A stretch of DNA of 64,000 nt from Bradyrhizobium algeriense (GCF_036924595.1 NZ_JAZHRV010000001.1:1240001-1304000); one strand, 5' to 3'; positions 26,913 to 36,439 are shown, numbered from the stretch's first letter. A program made the numbers and translations. The notes: generated from the sequence alone by a model not told the origin.

Positions 26913-27314
26913 TCACCACAAGGGAGCCTCATATTGCGCGCGGGCGACGTGTGACTCTGAAAGCGTGATGCGCAGGGCCTTGAGCTCCCGGCCGGGACGG
27001 CCGAGTTCGCCAGCTCGGGCCGGCTTCGCCAGTCCGTCGAAAATATACTTGGACAGAAATTCCGTAGTGGTGTTGCTGCCCTTGAACTCGGGCACGTCGT
27101 CGAGATTGCGGTAGTTGAGTGGCACCAGCACCGCCTTAAGCGCATTGTGGGCGCGGCCGATATCGATCACAATTCCATTGATGTCGAGGGTGTCCGCGAT
27201 GAAGGCCGCATCGACCACGAAAGTCGCCCCGTGCAACGTCTGCGCGGGTCCGAAAACCGCGCCCCGGAAAGAATGAGCGATCATGATGTGGTCGCGAACT
27301 TCGACGGTGAACAA
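26913..27314 (-). CDS. Divergent 6-pyruvoyl-tetrahydropterin synthase/QueD-family protein
   Basis: A 133-residue member of the PTPS/QueD T-fold: IMIAHSFRG (H14), TLHGATFVV (H28), [12 protein letters not shown] and [12 protein letters not shown] (E120). Compared with QueD, the third zinc ligand of HGH is Ala30, the catalytic cysteine before LHG is absent (PAQTLHG), and the Asp-His pair is replaced by NYR (67-69). Metal use and chemistry must therefore differ from standard PTPS. Start is TTG with AAGGAG six bases ahead; that site overlaps the TAA stop of the upstream dehydrogenase gene, so translation is coupled. Part of the RibA/RibD-like cluster. Confidence 0.8.
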   Translation of the reverse strand: MFTVEVRDHIMIAHSFRGAVFGPAQTLHGATFVVDAAFIADTLDINGIVIDIGRAHNALKAVLVPLNYRNLDDVPEFKGSNTTTEFLSKYIFDGLAKPARAGELGRPGRELKALRITLSESHVARAQYEAPLW

Positions 27315-27323
27315 GGCAGCTCC

Positions 27324-28313
27324 TTACGAGTAAACGACGGGTTGGCAGAGTATGCCGGTCTTGGCGTCGAGAATTCCCGGCAGTTGATCCGGCAAATCTC
27401 CAAACGCAATCGCCGGTGCCAGCAATGCGTCGAGCCGTTGATCGTTGAGCAGTGCGACGGCGGCCGCGAGACGGCGGACGCGCGTCCAGCGCGGACGGTG
27501 CGATGGGGCAACGCGCCCGACCTGGCTTGATATCAGCCGAAGCCGGCGGCTATGGAAGGAGCCGCCAAGGATTGCGGTCACTGCGGCGTCACCATACCAA
27601 CTCATCTCGAGCACAGTAGCCTCGTCTCCGCCTAGTTCGAGCGCCGTTCGTAGTCCATCGGGCGAACCGCTGGCGTGAACGATGAGGTCGCAGTCACCCC
27701 TTCCTTTCCCGGGTTCAGCGAAACTAACCCCGAGTGTTTCTGCCAATTTCGCCCGACCTGGATTGATATCGACAAGCGTGACATCCGTACCAGGAATTCG
27801 CCCGCACAAATACGCGACGAGAGAACCGACGACGCCAGCCCCTACGACAGCGATGCGGTCGGCTGGTGCCGGTGTAGCATCCCACACACCGTTGAGCGCG
27901 GTTTCCATGTTGGCTGCCAGCACCGCGCGTCGTGCTGGCACGTCCTCCGGAAGCGCGACCGCTGCGCTCGCAGGGATGTTGAAAGCGGTCTGGTGCGGGA
28001 AGAGCGCGAAGACGTTCTTGCCCTGCAAGGCGCCTCCGCCGCTCTCGACCCGTCCGACGGCGGCGTAGCCGTACTTGACGGGAAAGGGAAAACTACCCGC
28101 CATGAATGGCGCGCGCATCCTCTCGAATTCGCTGACGGGTACGCGCCCACCAAACACCAGTGATTCGGTGCCCCGACTGATTGCGCTATAGATGGTTTTC
28201 ACGCGTACTTCGCCTGCGCGGGGCGGAGCCATCCCTTCCCGCCGAATCTCGACCTGTCCGGGTCCGCGATACCATAGGGCCGAGGCAATATCGGTACTCG
28301 CACTAGCAGCCAT
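27324..28313 (-). CDS. Medium-chain dehydrogenase (zinc-less MDR/BchC-like)
   Basis: A 329-residue medium-chain dehydrogenase/reductase. NAD(P) fold at IAVVGAGVVGSLVAYLCG, with the binding-domain aspartate in VTLVDINPGRAKLA. The N-terminal GroES-like domain has AISRGTESLVFGGRVP where zinc enzymes have CGSD and GHE motifs, so the catalytic zinc is probably missing. ATG at 28313 chosen as the family-like start (ALWYRGPGQVEIRRE follows). It immediately precedes the PTPS-like gene (nine bases), suggesting both act on one pathway intermediate. Confidence 0.8.
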   Translation of the reverse strand: MAASASTDIASALWYRGPGQVEIRREGMAPPRAGEVRVKTIYSAISRGTESLVFGGRVPVSEFERMRAPFMAGSFPFPVKYGYAAVGRVESGGGALQGKNVFALFPHQTAFNIPASAAVALPEDVPARRAVLAANMETALNGVWDATPAPADRIAVVGAGVVGSLVAYLCGRIPGTDVTLVDINPGRAKLAETLGVSFAEPGKGRGDCDLIVHASGSPDGLRTALELGGDEATVLEMSWYGDAAVTAILGGSFHSRRLRLISSQVGRVAPSHRPRWTRVRRLAAAVALLNDQRLDALLAPAIAFGDLPDQLPGILDAKTGILCQPVVYS

Positions 28314-28794
28314 TTTCTTAAATCTCGGACTGGAATTCCCAACGGCTTGACGTGTTATAAGCGGTAGTCTGCACCGCCCGTTGGCGAATGAAAAGAATAA
28401 CCTCTTTGCTACAGGCACACCCGATCTGGCGGCGCTTCTCTTTGTTCGCGGTCACCTTGCCCTGAAAGGTGGCAGGGTTTTGTATGCCGTGATCGGCTTC
28501 GTCATCATGCATTTTTCACCGATGCCGTTGCTGCAGTGATACCCGCGGCCGGATTGATCCAGGGCAACGAACCCGTGACGGCGTCGACTGCAATTCTCCT
28601 GTGCGTTCGCAACGAACATCATCCAAACTAGGAACCGATACTCGACAGCCAAGCAAGGCCGCCCCAACGCCGCGAGCGGGCAGAAGGAAATGGTAATGCG
28701 ATAAGGCAAGAAATCCAAAGTACGCGTGGACTTGGGTGACTGTGCCCAGAGACGACTCGCCCGATGCAAGGGGCTTTCAGCTGAACTCCCACCG
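28314..28794. other. No supported gene
   Basis: Nothing with domain signal on either strand. It separates the dehydrogenase from the phosphoesterase gene and probably contains the promoter for the former, not identified. Confidence 0.3.
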
Positions 28795-29517
28795 TCAGAC
28801 GGAAATGAGCGCATAGGGCAAGCCTGAAGGCTTCTGCACGCCCATGGCGACGTTGTATACCCGCGCTCCGGCGGGCGTGCGGCCCTCATACTTCCCGCGA
28901 TGCGCATGACCATGCACGACGGCGCATACCTTGAAGCGGTCAATGGTTTCTGCAAGGCGCGAGCACCCGAGAAAGGGATAAATTTCGAGAGGTTCACCCT
29001 CTACTGTGTCGACAACCGGGGCGTAGTGAAGGACCACGACGGCGCGCCGGCTGTTCACCGTGCGCATGATGTTCTCCAGCCGCATCGCTTCATTCATCGC
29101 TTCGGCAACAAACGTCTTGATCGCCGGCTCGCCGAAAGAGCTCAGCATTCGTGTACCAAATCCGCCGGCAAAGCCCTTCACACCAATAAATGCCACGCCA
29201 TCAACTTCGGTTGCCTGGCCATCGAGCAGGTGTACGCCCGCGTCACAAAGGATTCGTTTCACTTCGTCGGCATGTCCCGTCTCGTAATCGTGATTCCCAA
29301 GGACGCCAATTACTGGGATAGAGCAGACACGCAGCTCTTTAGCGAGGATTTCCGCCTGTGCCGGAGTTCCGGTATCAGTGAGGTCGCCGCAAAGGACCAG
29401 GGCGCCGGCACTCCTCGAGATTGCTTGAAACAATTCACGAAGCGAACCCGACTGCCCATCCTTCACATGAAGATCGCCGATGCTTGCAAATGTGAATGAA
29501 CTCGCATCATCGTTCAT
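28795..29517 (-). CDS. Metallophosphoesterase (calcineurin-like)
   Basis: A 240-residue calcineurin-like phosphoesterase. Metal motifs in order: SIGDLHVKDGQ (GDxH), LVLCGDLTDTG (GDxxD), VLGNHDYETG (GNHD), VVVLHYAPVVD and VVHGHAHRGKYEG (GHxH). All are intact, so it should hydrolyse a phosphomono- or diester, for instance dephosphorylating a pathway intermediate. Twenty-one bases separate it from the nucleotidyltransferase-fold gene upstream, so the two form an operon. Substrate unknown. Confidence 0.85.
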   Translation of the reverse strand: MNDDASSFTFASIGDLHVKDGQSGSLRELFQAISRSAGALVLCGDLTDTGTPAQAEILAKELRVCSIPVIGVLGNHDYETGHADEVKRILCDAGVHLLDGQATEVDGVAFIGVKGFAGGFGTRMLSSFGEPAIKTFVAEAMNEAMRLENIMRTVNSRRAVVVLHYAPVVDTVEGEPLEIYPFLGCSRLAETIDRFKVCAVVHGHAHRGKYEGRTPAGARVYNVAMGVQKPSGLPYALISV

Positions 29518-29538
29518 TGCTGCACTCGTCTTCGCCGT

Positions 29539-30300
29539 TCAGGAAGCCCCATTTCTCGGTCGCACTTCGATAATCGGAGCTGGAAAGCAACCGACCGCGG
29601 CAGAGTTTCGTCGCCGGTGGCGACCTTCCCGCTGCCGACTCAATCGTTCAAGAAGATCGTCAAGCAGCCAATCTGGAATGGCATCTCGCTCACTCGGATA
29701 GATCCAACGAAACATGAGCAGATGACAAAGCAGTATCTCCCAATGTGGGTTCATGTACATGATCAGGCGCTGCCAATCGATTGCCTCTCGCTGCTTAAGG
29801 ATGAGATGGACGATATCGACGCCATCATGACGGTTCCGCTTCTGGATGAACGCCTTGGTCCAGATCAGCTCGGTGGGGTTGATCACAGGCACGCAATGCC
29901 CGAGCACTTGAGCCTGTGCTGCATACTGAAACCACTCTTCCTGAACCGGCACGGCGCCATTGCTGGAACCAAAGATGACGTCAACGAAATTGCGACCGCA
30001 GTGAACTTTTCCCAACCAACTCTCATCCGCCGATACCCGATTGTTCCGCTGTAGGTGAGAAAGCAGGCGGGGGAATTCCGCGGCAGTCGTAAAAATGTCT
30101 AAGTCCTTTGTCGGGCACCGCGCCTGGGTATAAAGATTCACGGCGTACCCGCCTCCGATCATGAACGGACGGTCCGATTCGAGGAGATCCCTTAGGACAT
30201 TTGAATAGAACTGCTCTGTTTGGGTAAGAGACTCGAGCTTGAACGCACCGACATCTCTCGAACGTTCCGTACCCGGCGCTGAGCGATCTCGCGCGTGCAC
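29539..30300 (-). CDS. Nucleotidyltransferase-fold protein
   Basis: A 253-residue member of the minimal nucleotidyltransferase superfamily. The signature FMIGGGYAVNLYTQ then TKDLDIFTTA gives the GG helix and the DxD metal pair; INPTELIWTKAFIQKR and KQREAIDWQRL follow in the C-terminal helical part. It resembles AbiEii-like or lincosamide-type stand-alone transferases. The C-terminus is rich in arginine. Co-transcribed with the phosphoesterase. Target (small molecule or protein) unknown; no partner antitoxin is evident. Confidence 0.7.
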   Translation of the reverse strand: MHARDRSAPGTERSRDVGAFKLESLTQTEQFYSNVLRDLLESDRPFMIGGGYAVNLYTQARCPTKDLDIFTTAAEFPRLLSHLQRNNRVSADESWLGKVHCGRNFVDVIFGSSNGAVPVQEEWFQYAAQAQVLGHCVPVINPTELIWTKAFIQKRNRHDGVDIVHLILKQREAIDWQRLIMYMNPHWEILLCHLLMFRWIYPSERDAIPDWLLDDLLERLSRQREGRHRRRNSAAVGCFPAPIIEVRPRNGAS

Positions 30301-30547
30301 TGATCACTCCATTTGTTCCTCAATACCAATCGGCGCGCATCCTGGAAGTTCCATCCGCGGACCTCGCACGACGACGCCAGAAGTAGGTTTGCCCGAATCC
30401 CGGAGACATCGGTGGATCACATCCTCCGCCTCGGTGAACCGGTGAGCGGTCACAGCTTGCGGCTACCAACAATCGGCATTTCCGAGATTAAGCCTACCGG
30501 ACATAGTAGGGACACGACAAAACTAGTGACACGATGCCGAGCCCCAC

Positions 30548-31681
30548 TCATTTACCGATCGTCTCGATTGCCCTGGCAAACAGTCGGGCGGAACCTTGCC
30601 AAGTGGGGAGCTGAGCCGCTGCCGCGCGAGCATTCGCGGCAAGCCGCCGCCGTTGATGCGGATCGCCGATCAGACGGCGCAGTGCCTGCGACAATGCGAT
30701 CGGATCGTCCGCAGGCACCAGCAGACCGGCCTCCGGCGGTACTGTTTCTGGGATCGCGCCCGCCCTGGTCGACACGACCGGAAGCCCGTGCCCGATCGCG
30801 TCGGCGAGCGCCATCCCATACCCTTCGAAACGCGACGCGAGAACAAATATGTCGGATGCCAAATAGAGTTCAATGATGTGCTCAGCTGGCACGGCACCGA
30901 GCACCGCGACCCTGTCGCCGAGGCCGTAGGTCCGGATGTCGGCGTCAAGCTGCGCGGCGGCGGCCGGGTTGCGGGTCCGGTCACCCGCGATCGTCAGCCG
31001 CCAGGGCATGTCGGCAAGTGTGACTAGAGCAGCAATCAGCAGATCGTATCCTTTGTCCGGCACCACCGAACCAATCGAGAGAAGCCGAACGACGCCATCG
31101 TTGCTGCCGGGCGCTGACGGAACAGGGTCATTACCCGGTCGGACCACGCTGACGCGCTGAGCCGGGACGTCGTAATCAGCAATCACAATCCGGGCGGTTG
31201 CCTCACTCGTGACCACGACGTGCGCGGCAGCAGCGAGCGCCGCGCGCTCGCTCTCGCGGAAGACGTCTGCCTGCGTTCTGTCTAGACCGGAATGCAGAGC
31301 AAGCGGTTGATGCACCAGAGCGATGAGCGGTGTGCGGGATCGGAGCGCGCCGGCCTCGGGCAAGGCCCCGAATGCAAGCCCATCGAGGACCATCGGACAG
31401 CCGGCCGGCATCGCGGACAGTATCGCCAGCGCGGTCGCGCGCTGCGCGATGCTCGGGAATGGAAAGCTGTCGCCTATGTTGGCGACATCGACGTGCCAAC
31501 CGAGCCGCCGAAGCTCTTGGATGATGCGTCGATCATAGCGATAACCTCCGGTCGGCGTGGCGAGATCACCCGGCACGGCGAACACAAGGTGCAGTTCATT
31601 GTATGGAAACGTGCGCACGGTGCGGATCCTGCGATGGTTGCGCCAAGTCAGACTGATTTGCGCGAGCCGCAAGCCGAACAA
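30548..31681 (-). CDS. Glycosyltransferase family 4 protein
   Basis: A 377-residue GT4 enzyme. Acceptor-side GDLATPTGGYRYDRRIIQEL and LVHQPLALHSGL; donor side LLSIGSVVPDKGYDLLIAAL, RFEGYGMALADAIGHGLPVV (the usual EX7E has Asp as the second acid) and AGLLVPADDP. It precedes or follows the methyltransferase by 26 bases on the same strand, so both probably decorate one product of the cluster. Sugar donor unknown. Confidence 0.8.
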   Translation of the reverse strand: MFGLRLAQISLTWRNHRRIRTVRTFPYNELHLVFAVPGDLATPTGGYRYDRRIIQELRRLGWHVDVANIGDSFPFPSIAQRATALAILSAMPAGCPMVLDGLAFGALPEAGALRSRTPLIALVHQPLALHSGLDRTQADVFRESERAALAAAAHVVVTSEATARIVIADYDVPAQRVSVVRPGNDPVPSAPGSNDGVVRLLSIGSVVPDKGYDLLIAALVTLADMPWRLTIAGDRTRNPAAAAQLDADIRTYGLGDRVAVLGAVPAEHIIELYLASDIFVLASRFEGYGMALADAIGHGLPVVSTRAGAIPETVPPEAGLLVPADDPIALSQALRRLIGDPHQRRRLAANARAAAAQLPTWQGSARLFARAIETIGK

Positions 31682-31707
31682 TATCCGTCTTCATGATGGC
31701 CATTCCT

Positions 31708-32577
31708 TTAGTGGCTAGGTAGGTCCTTCCAGGCGCATAGTGAGAGGCCGCCGCGAAAAGAATCCAATCGAGCGTGCCGCCCGATGACATCAAGCATGGT
31801 GAGCAGTAGCGCAACGAGGGCAGGCACGTCTCCGTTGGGAATGAACGTCCAGGGAGCAGAGCAACTGCGGCGAAACCCAGCTTGGTCCAGCAGCACGGAA
31901 AATTCTTCGCGATTCAGTATTCGGTCACTAGAAAGGTGCTTAGTGCCAAACCCCAACATAGGTGCTATCGTCCGATACCAAACGTAATCGGCATCCGGTG
32001 TCAGGCAGAAAAAACGGCCACCAATCTTCAGCACCCTATAGATGCTTGCCAACGCCGCTCGCTTGTCTAGCATATGCTCGAAGGCACCGATACAAATCGC
32101 CAGATCGACCGACTGGTCCGCGATTCCGTTCAGCTCCTCGGCGTTGCCCACCTCAAACGTAAGATTGGCTTTCCAAGCTGAGTTCCGAAGACGAGCGCGC
32201 GCCAATGCGATCATGCCCGGCGAGACATCAATCCCGATGCCACGAGCTACTTCAGGTGCAAGAGCGAGGAGGTGATGGCCATTGCCGCAACCAAGGTCTA
32301 GCACCACATCAGAGGGTCGGATTCGAGCCAGGTTTCGCACAAGCTCGAGCCGGTATTCGAGCAGCCGATGCGGGTGACCGTGCTGCTCGGGAGATCCTGT
32401 TGACGCACATCGATCAAAGAAAGACCTGATGTCCGTGGTGTTGCATGAGGGAGTGGTCCTGACACCGCGAAACCTCGACCAAGGCGCTCGTCGTTCGGTG
32501 CCAAGTGTCTGCCCCCGCAGCGGGCGGCCTGCGAGATCGGCAGAAGTTGTCGGATTTCGCTTCTGTATCATCAACAT
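31708..32577 (-). CDS. Class I SAM-dependent methyltransferase
   Basis: The recognisable protein from ATG 32577 has 289 residues. SAM motif I is VVLDLGCGNGHHLLALAP, post-I acid in GIGIDVSPGMI, motif II region VDLAICIGAFEHM and motif III RVLKIGGRFFCLTPD. The first 45 residues are low in complexity and may not be translated; the frame in fact stays open to 33006, so the start is uncertain. Same strand as the glycosyltransferase, divergent from the EamA exporter. Methyl acceptor unknown. Confidence 0.8.
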   Translation of the reverse strand: MLMIQKRNPTTSADLAGRPLRGQTLGTERRAPWSRFRGVRTTPSCNTTDIRSFFDRCASTGSPEQHGHPHRLLEYRLELVRNLARIRPSDVVLDLGCGNGHHLLALAPEVARGIGIDVSPGMIALARARLRNSAWKANLTFEVGNAEELNGIADQSVDLAICIGAFEHMLDKRAALASIYRVLKIGGRFFCLTPDADYVWYRTIAPMLGFGTKHLSSDRILNREEFSVLLDQAGFRRSCSAPWTFIPNGDVPALVALLLTMLDVIGRHARLDSFRGGLSLCAWKDLPSH

Positions 32578-32953
32578 GACAGGCCGAGAACCGACTCTGG
32601 CGGCAATCAAATAATTCCAAATGCTCCGCTTAAGTTCCCGGCTGGCACGATCTACGAAGCGTAGGCGCGCGCCGCAGTTGTCCCTCGTGCGGAACCTAGC
32701 GCGTCGATGCAATCGGTCTGCAAAGCCGCCATCCGGTCCTAATTCGAGGACGTTGAATGCCGCGCCACATCGCCTGGCAGGGCCGCAAGTGCTAGGCTTG
32801 AGCCTGGGGAAAAGAATAGGATCTGGACGCCGCATAATTTTTCGAGGTCGTTTCTGACGCGGTGGAACACACACGACGGGGGCCGGTAATCGGATCAGCC
32901 ACAGTCTTCGCCCTCGGCGGAACTGAAGACAACTCCTGGCGGAGTATCGATTT
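32578..32953. other. No firm gene; open frame upstream of methyltransferase
   Basis: The methyltransferase frame continues open through here on the minus strand without a known domain. It could be an N-terminal extension or chance. The region lies between divergent genes and should hold their promoters. Confidence 0.3.
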
Positions 32954-33865
32954 ATGAGCTGGTTTTTTATCGCCCTGTGGGCGCCCTTCCTGCTTGCTTG
33001 CGCCAATCACAACGACAAGTTTTTGCTGTCGAGATACCTCAAGCAGAAAAGTATCGGATCCATTGTCATACTCTCTTCCCTGCTCAGCGGCGTCGCGATC
33101 CCGATCGTATTGTTCATTCAGCCGGACGTGTACGACGTCAACTTCGTTCAAGGAACTGCGCTTGTCGCGACCGGGATGTCGAGCGTCTTCGCCGCTGTTT
33201 GCTATCTCTACGCACTCGACATCGATGAGGCATCTTTCGTCACACCGCTTTATCAGACGGTGCCCATTTTTGCTTACTTCCTCGGTTATTTCATTCTGAG
33301 TGAAACGATCACGCTTGCTCAAGGATTGGGTTCGTTCGTTATTATTGTTGGTGCGCTTGCATTGTCGTTTGAGTTAGGTCGGCGGGGAATACGGTTCAAG
33401 CGAAACGTTGTGGCATTGATGCTGGGGGCTTGCTTCTTGAGTGCGGTAAATGGCGTCATTTTCAAGCTGATCGCCGTGGACAAGGGTTTTTGGGTTTCGC
33501 TTTTTTGGGGACTCGTCGGCCAAACGATGACCGGTTTGACTTTCCTGGTCTGCGTTCCAAGTTACCGCAGAGATTTCCTCGACCTCTTCAAGCAATCGAA
33601 AGTCGGTGCTGTTGGCCTCATCGCGTTGAGCAAGACATTGTTCAGCGTCAGCGAAGCCGTCACGCTTTACGCCACCCTGCTGGCGCCCGTCGCATTGGTT
33701 CTTCTCGCGAATTCGTTCCAGCCGCTTTTCGTCTTTGCGTTCGGTATCGTGTTGACACTGTCTTTTCCTCGCGTGGCCAAGGAATCGATAGGCCGTATGA
33801 AGATGCTACAAAAGGGCGTGGGAATTTGCCTCATGCTCGTCGGTGGTTACTTGATCAGCAGATAA
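32954..33865 (+). CDS. EamA/DMT-family transporter
   Basis: A 303-residue inner-membrane protein with ten predicted spans in two EamA repeats: FFIALWAPFLLACANHND opens repeat one, FVTPLYQTVPIFAYFLGYFI and TITLAQGLGSFVIIVGALAL close it; repeat two runs from VALMLGACFLSAVNGVIF to GVGICLMLVGGYLISR. DMT carriers often export metabolites. Its place next to the methyltransferase and glycosyltransferase suggests export of the cluster product, which is inference. Confidence 0.8.
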   Translation: MSWFFIALWAPFLLACANHNDKFLLSRYLKQKSIGSIVILSSLLSGVAIPIVLFIQPDVYDVNFVQGTALVATGMSSVFAAVCYLYALDIDEASFVTPLYQTVPIFAYFLGYFILSETITLAQGLGSFVIIVGALALSFELGRRGIRFKRNVVALMLGACFLSAVNGVIFKLIAVDKGFWVSLFWGLVGQTMTGLTFLVCVPSYRRDFLDLFKQSKVGAVGLIALSKTLFSVSEAVTLYATLLAPVALVLLANSFQPLFVFAFGIVLTLSFPRVAKESIGRMKMLQKGVGICLMLVGGYLISR

Positions 33866-34585
33866 CATCTTACCGAGTTAGCGATGCCGCTCGACTGCTT
33901 CTGGCGTGCAAAAGCGGACATTGGCCAAGCGGCTGGCCAGACATCAACCGCCGCCACCGCGACGTCCGTTCACTCGCCGAATCGGAATTCGATCGACAAG
34001 TCTTCGCCACGTTCGAGCCCTTCGAAGGCCGTCGCAGGCTCGGCCGAAACCAACTGCATCACAATTGGCGAAATCCTCCGAGCAATTATGCCCGCCGAAT
34101 GCGCCATCTCCGAAACTCGGCCCATGCCCAATCCTAACAGCATCACGCCCTAGTCTTCGTCCGGCTCGCGCACGACCGGCGGTTCGTCGGCGTGGTCCTC
34201 ATCCTCTTCGTCCTCATCCTCTTCGTCTTCAGGATCTCGGGGCGGCACCGTCTTGCCTATGATCACGAAGGGACTCCGGTCGATCAACCTGGTGGCAAAT
34301 TCCTTGGGGATATGCGGGGTCGTGCTGTTGCTCCTCGGGTGTGGACCCTAGCGGATTTTACCGGCTTCCGCATGAGGGGTAGCGCCGCACCGTTTGTGGG
34401 GCATGCCATCGATGGTCCGCCTGCGGGCATCTCGGTTACGCCGCCAAAGCCGATGAAGGGTGGGACCTCGTCTATGCGGCGCGGACAATATCCCATCTCA
34501 TGGCGGGCCATCCCCCCTGAATGACCCCAAAGCCAAAGCATTTGGTGGTAGCATGGAGATAGGAAACTGGGGAAACAGACCCCCA
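33866..34585. other. Intergenic, apart from a possible small gene
   Basis: Apart from the small acidic frame at 34150-34266, no gene is supported. Plus-strand frames here are antisense to it or lack any signal. The 3' part probably contains the promoter of the cyclase gene at 34586. Confidence 0.3.
34150..34266 (-). CDS. Possible small acidic protein (38 aa)
   Basis: From GTG 34266 the minus strand encodes VIIGKTVPPRDPEDEEDEDE continuing with a run of Glu/Asp and ending PPVVREPDED. The frame is open further upstream (IPKEFATRLIDRSPF precedes), so it may be the tail of a longer or truncated protein. Acidic tails of this type occur in small rhizobial proteins. The repeated GAGGATGAGGAC units form a short direct repeat. 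Start and reality uncertain. Confidence 0.35.
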   Translation of the reverse strand: MIIGKTVPPRDPEDEEDEDEEDEDHADEPPVVREPDED

Positions 34586-36358
34586 ATGGCTCTAGATCAG
34601 ACCAAACGTAAGCTCGCGGCTATTCTCGCCGCCGATATTGCTGGCTATAGCCGGCTGATGGGTGCGGACGAAGAGGGCACGCTTTCCCGCCTCAAGCTGC
34701 TTCGCCGCGAGCTAATCGATCCGAAGAACAAGCAACATCACGGCCGCATCGTGAAAACGACCGGTGATGGAATTCTAATTGAGTTTCCAAGCGTGGTGGA
34801 TGCAGTGCGCTGCGCGATCGAGATTCAGCAGGGTATGGTCGAACGCAATGCCGACCTGCCGCAGGAGAAACGAATTGAGTTTCGCGTCGGGGTCAACCTT
34901 GGGGACGTGATGATCGAAGGCCGAGACCTCTATGGCGATGGCGTGAACATCGCAGCCCGACTTGAGGCGCTCGCCGAGCCCGGCGGCATATGCATCTCAC
35001 AGACAGTCCTCAATCACGCGCGCGATAAGGTTCCTTTCGACGTCGAGGACGCGGGCGAGCAAGCGCTGAAGAATATCGCCCGGCCTGTTCACGTTTACCG
35101 TATCATCATCGATCGCAGTCGGCGCCCCGCAGCGCCCAAACCTGAGGCTCCGGCGCTCGCGTTGCCCGACAAGCCGTCCGTCGCCGTGCTGCCATTCACC
35201 AATATGAGCGGCGACCCCGAGCAAGAGTTCGTCTCCGACGGGGTCGCCGAGGATGTGATTACGGCACTATCGCACTACCCCTCGCTGTTCGTCATCGCCC
35301 GGAACTCGTCCTTCACTTACAAGGGTCGAGCGGTCAATGTGAAACAGGTCGGACGCGAGCTCGGCGTGCGCTATGTGCTCGAAGGTAGCGTGCGCAAGGC
35401 CGGCAATCGGATCCGCGTCACTGCGCAATTGATAGAGGCAGGAACCAGCAACCATGTGTGGGCCGAGCGCTACGACCGCGATCTCGCCGATATTTTCGCT
35501 ATGCAGGACGAACTCACCGAAGCGCTGACGACCGCCCTGGCCCCCGCCATTGCAGACGCCGAGCTGCGACGCGCCATGCGCAAGCCACCGGAGAGCCTTG
35601 ATGCCTGGGCGGCCTATCAGCGCGGTCTGTGGCATCTGAGCAAAGCTACCCCAGACGACGATGCGACGGCAGAGAGTTTCTTTAAGCAGGCAATCGACCT
35701 CGACCCGACCTTCGCCGGCGGCTACAGCGCGCTCGCCTTGTATCAGCTGCAAGCGGCCGCGATCTACCAGAAACTGGATCTACCAAGCGCGCAACGCTCG
35801 GCCGAGGCCTTGGCCCGTCGGGCGGTCGCGCTCGATGGCGCTGATGCAGAATCCCGTTCATGCCTCGGCTGGGCCTTGCAAGCGCGCGGCGACGCCGACG
35901 GTGCGTTGGCGGAGATCGAGCGAGCTCTCTCAATGAGTCCAAATCTGGCCATCGCGCATGGCCACAGAGGCGCGACGCTGATCTTCGCGGGACGGCCAAG
36001 GGAAGGGCTCACGGCTCTCGAAACATGTATCAGGCTCGACCCCCGCGATCCGTATCTGGCCGTACGTTTGCTGCACGTTGCGTGTGGACTATATTTCTGC
36101 GGCAAATACGAGGCTTCGATCGAAGCCGCGAAACGCCTGATCCGGTCATTTCCCGATTTTCCGATGATCTACCGCTGGCCCGCGGCGGCGCTGGGCCAAC
36201 TTGGGCGCACAATGGAAGCGAAGGTTGCATTGGAGAAGGCCGTCTCGCGCGCACCGGGGGCATTCGACATGTATGTCCGCAAGAGAGCTCCGTGGTTTCG
36301 GCCGGAGGACCACGCTCATCTCGTTGAGGGTTTGCGCAAGGCCGGCTGGAATAGTTGA
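34586..36358 (+). CDS. Class III adenylate cyclase with TPR domain
   Basis: A 590-residue protein. N-terminal cyclase homology domain: RKLAAILAADIAGYSRLMG (metal Asp), KTTGDGILIEFPSV (second metal Asp), GVNLGDVMIEGRDLYGDGVN (transition-state region). Middle: SVAVLPFTNMSGDPEQEFVS, a TolB/FlgO-like segment. C-terminus: several TPR helices (AWAAYQRGLWHLSKA, SCLGWALQARGDADGALAEI). This layout is common and multiplied in Bradyrhizobium. ATG 34586 fits homologs; ATG 34553 is an alternative. It likely makes cAMP and uses TPRs for partner contact. Confidence 0.85.
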   Translation: MALDQTKRKLAAILAADIAGYSRLMGADEEGTLSRLKLLRRELIDPKNKQHHGRIVKTTGDGILIEFPSVVDAVRCAIEIQQGMVERNADLPQEKRIEFRVGVNLGDVMIEGRDLYGDGVNIAARLEALAEPGGICISQTVLNHARDKVPFDVEDAGEQALKNIARPVHVYRIIIDRSRRPAAPKPEAPALALPDKPSVAVLPFTNMSGDPEQEFVSDGVAEDVITALSHYPSLFVIARNSSFTYKGRAVNVKQVGRELGVRYVLEGSVRKAGNRIRVTAQLIEAGTSNHVWAERYDRDLADIFAMQDELTEALTTALAPAIADAELRRAMRKPPESLDAWAAYQRGLWHLSKATPDDDATAESFFKQAIDLDPTFAGGYSALALYQLQAAAIYQKLDLPSAQRSAEALARRAVALDGADAESRSCLGWALQARGDADGALAEIERALSMSPNLAIAHGHRGATLIFAGRPREGLTALETCIRLDPRDPYLAVRLLHVACGLYFCGKYEASIEAAKRLIRSFPDFPMIYRWPAAALGQLGRTMEAKVALEKAVSRAPGAFDMYVRKRAPWFRPEDHAHLVEGLRKAGWNS

Positions 36359-36439
36359 GGCCGCATTGAAGTCTGTCGCCTTACCCGACCCGGATGGCCT
36401 GTGATTTACGGGCGAATGTCCGATATGGGCGCGGAGGGT

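Noticed and set aside
29539..30300. AbiE-type toxin-antitoxin pair
   Set aside because: The nucleotidyltransferase fold is present but the neighbour is a phosphoesterase, with no AbiEi-like antitoxin.
34150..34240. GAGGATGAGGAC repeats as a regulatory or CRISPR-like repeat
   Set aside because: The units are very short, contiguous and explained by Glu/Asp coding; there are no spacers.
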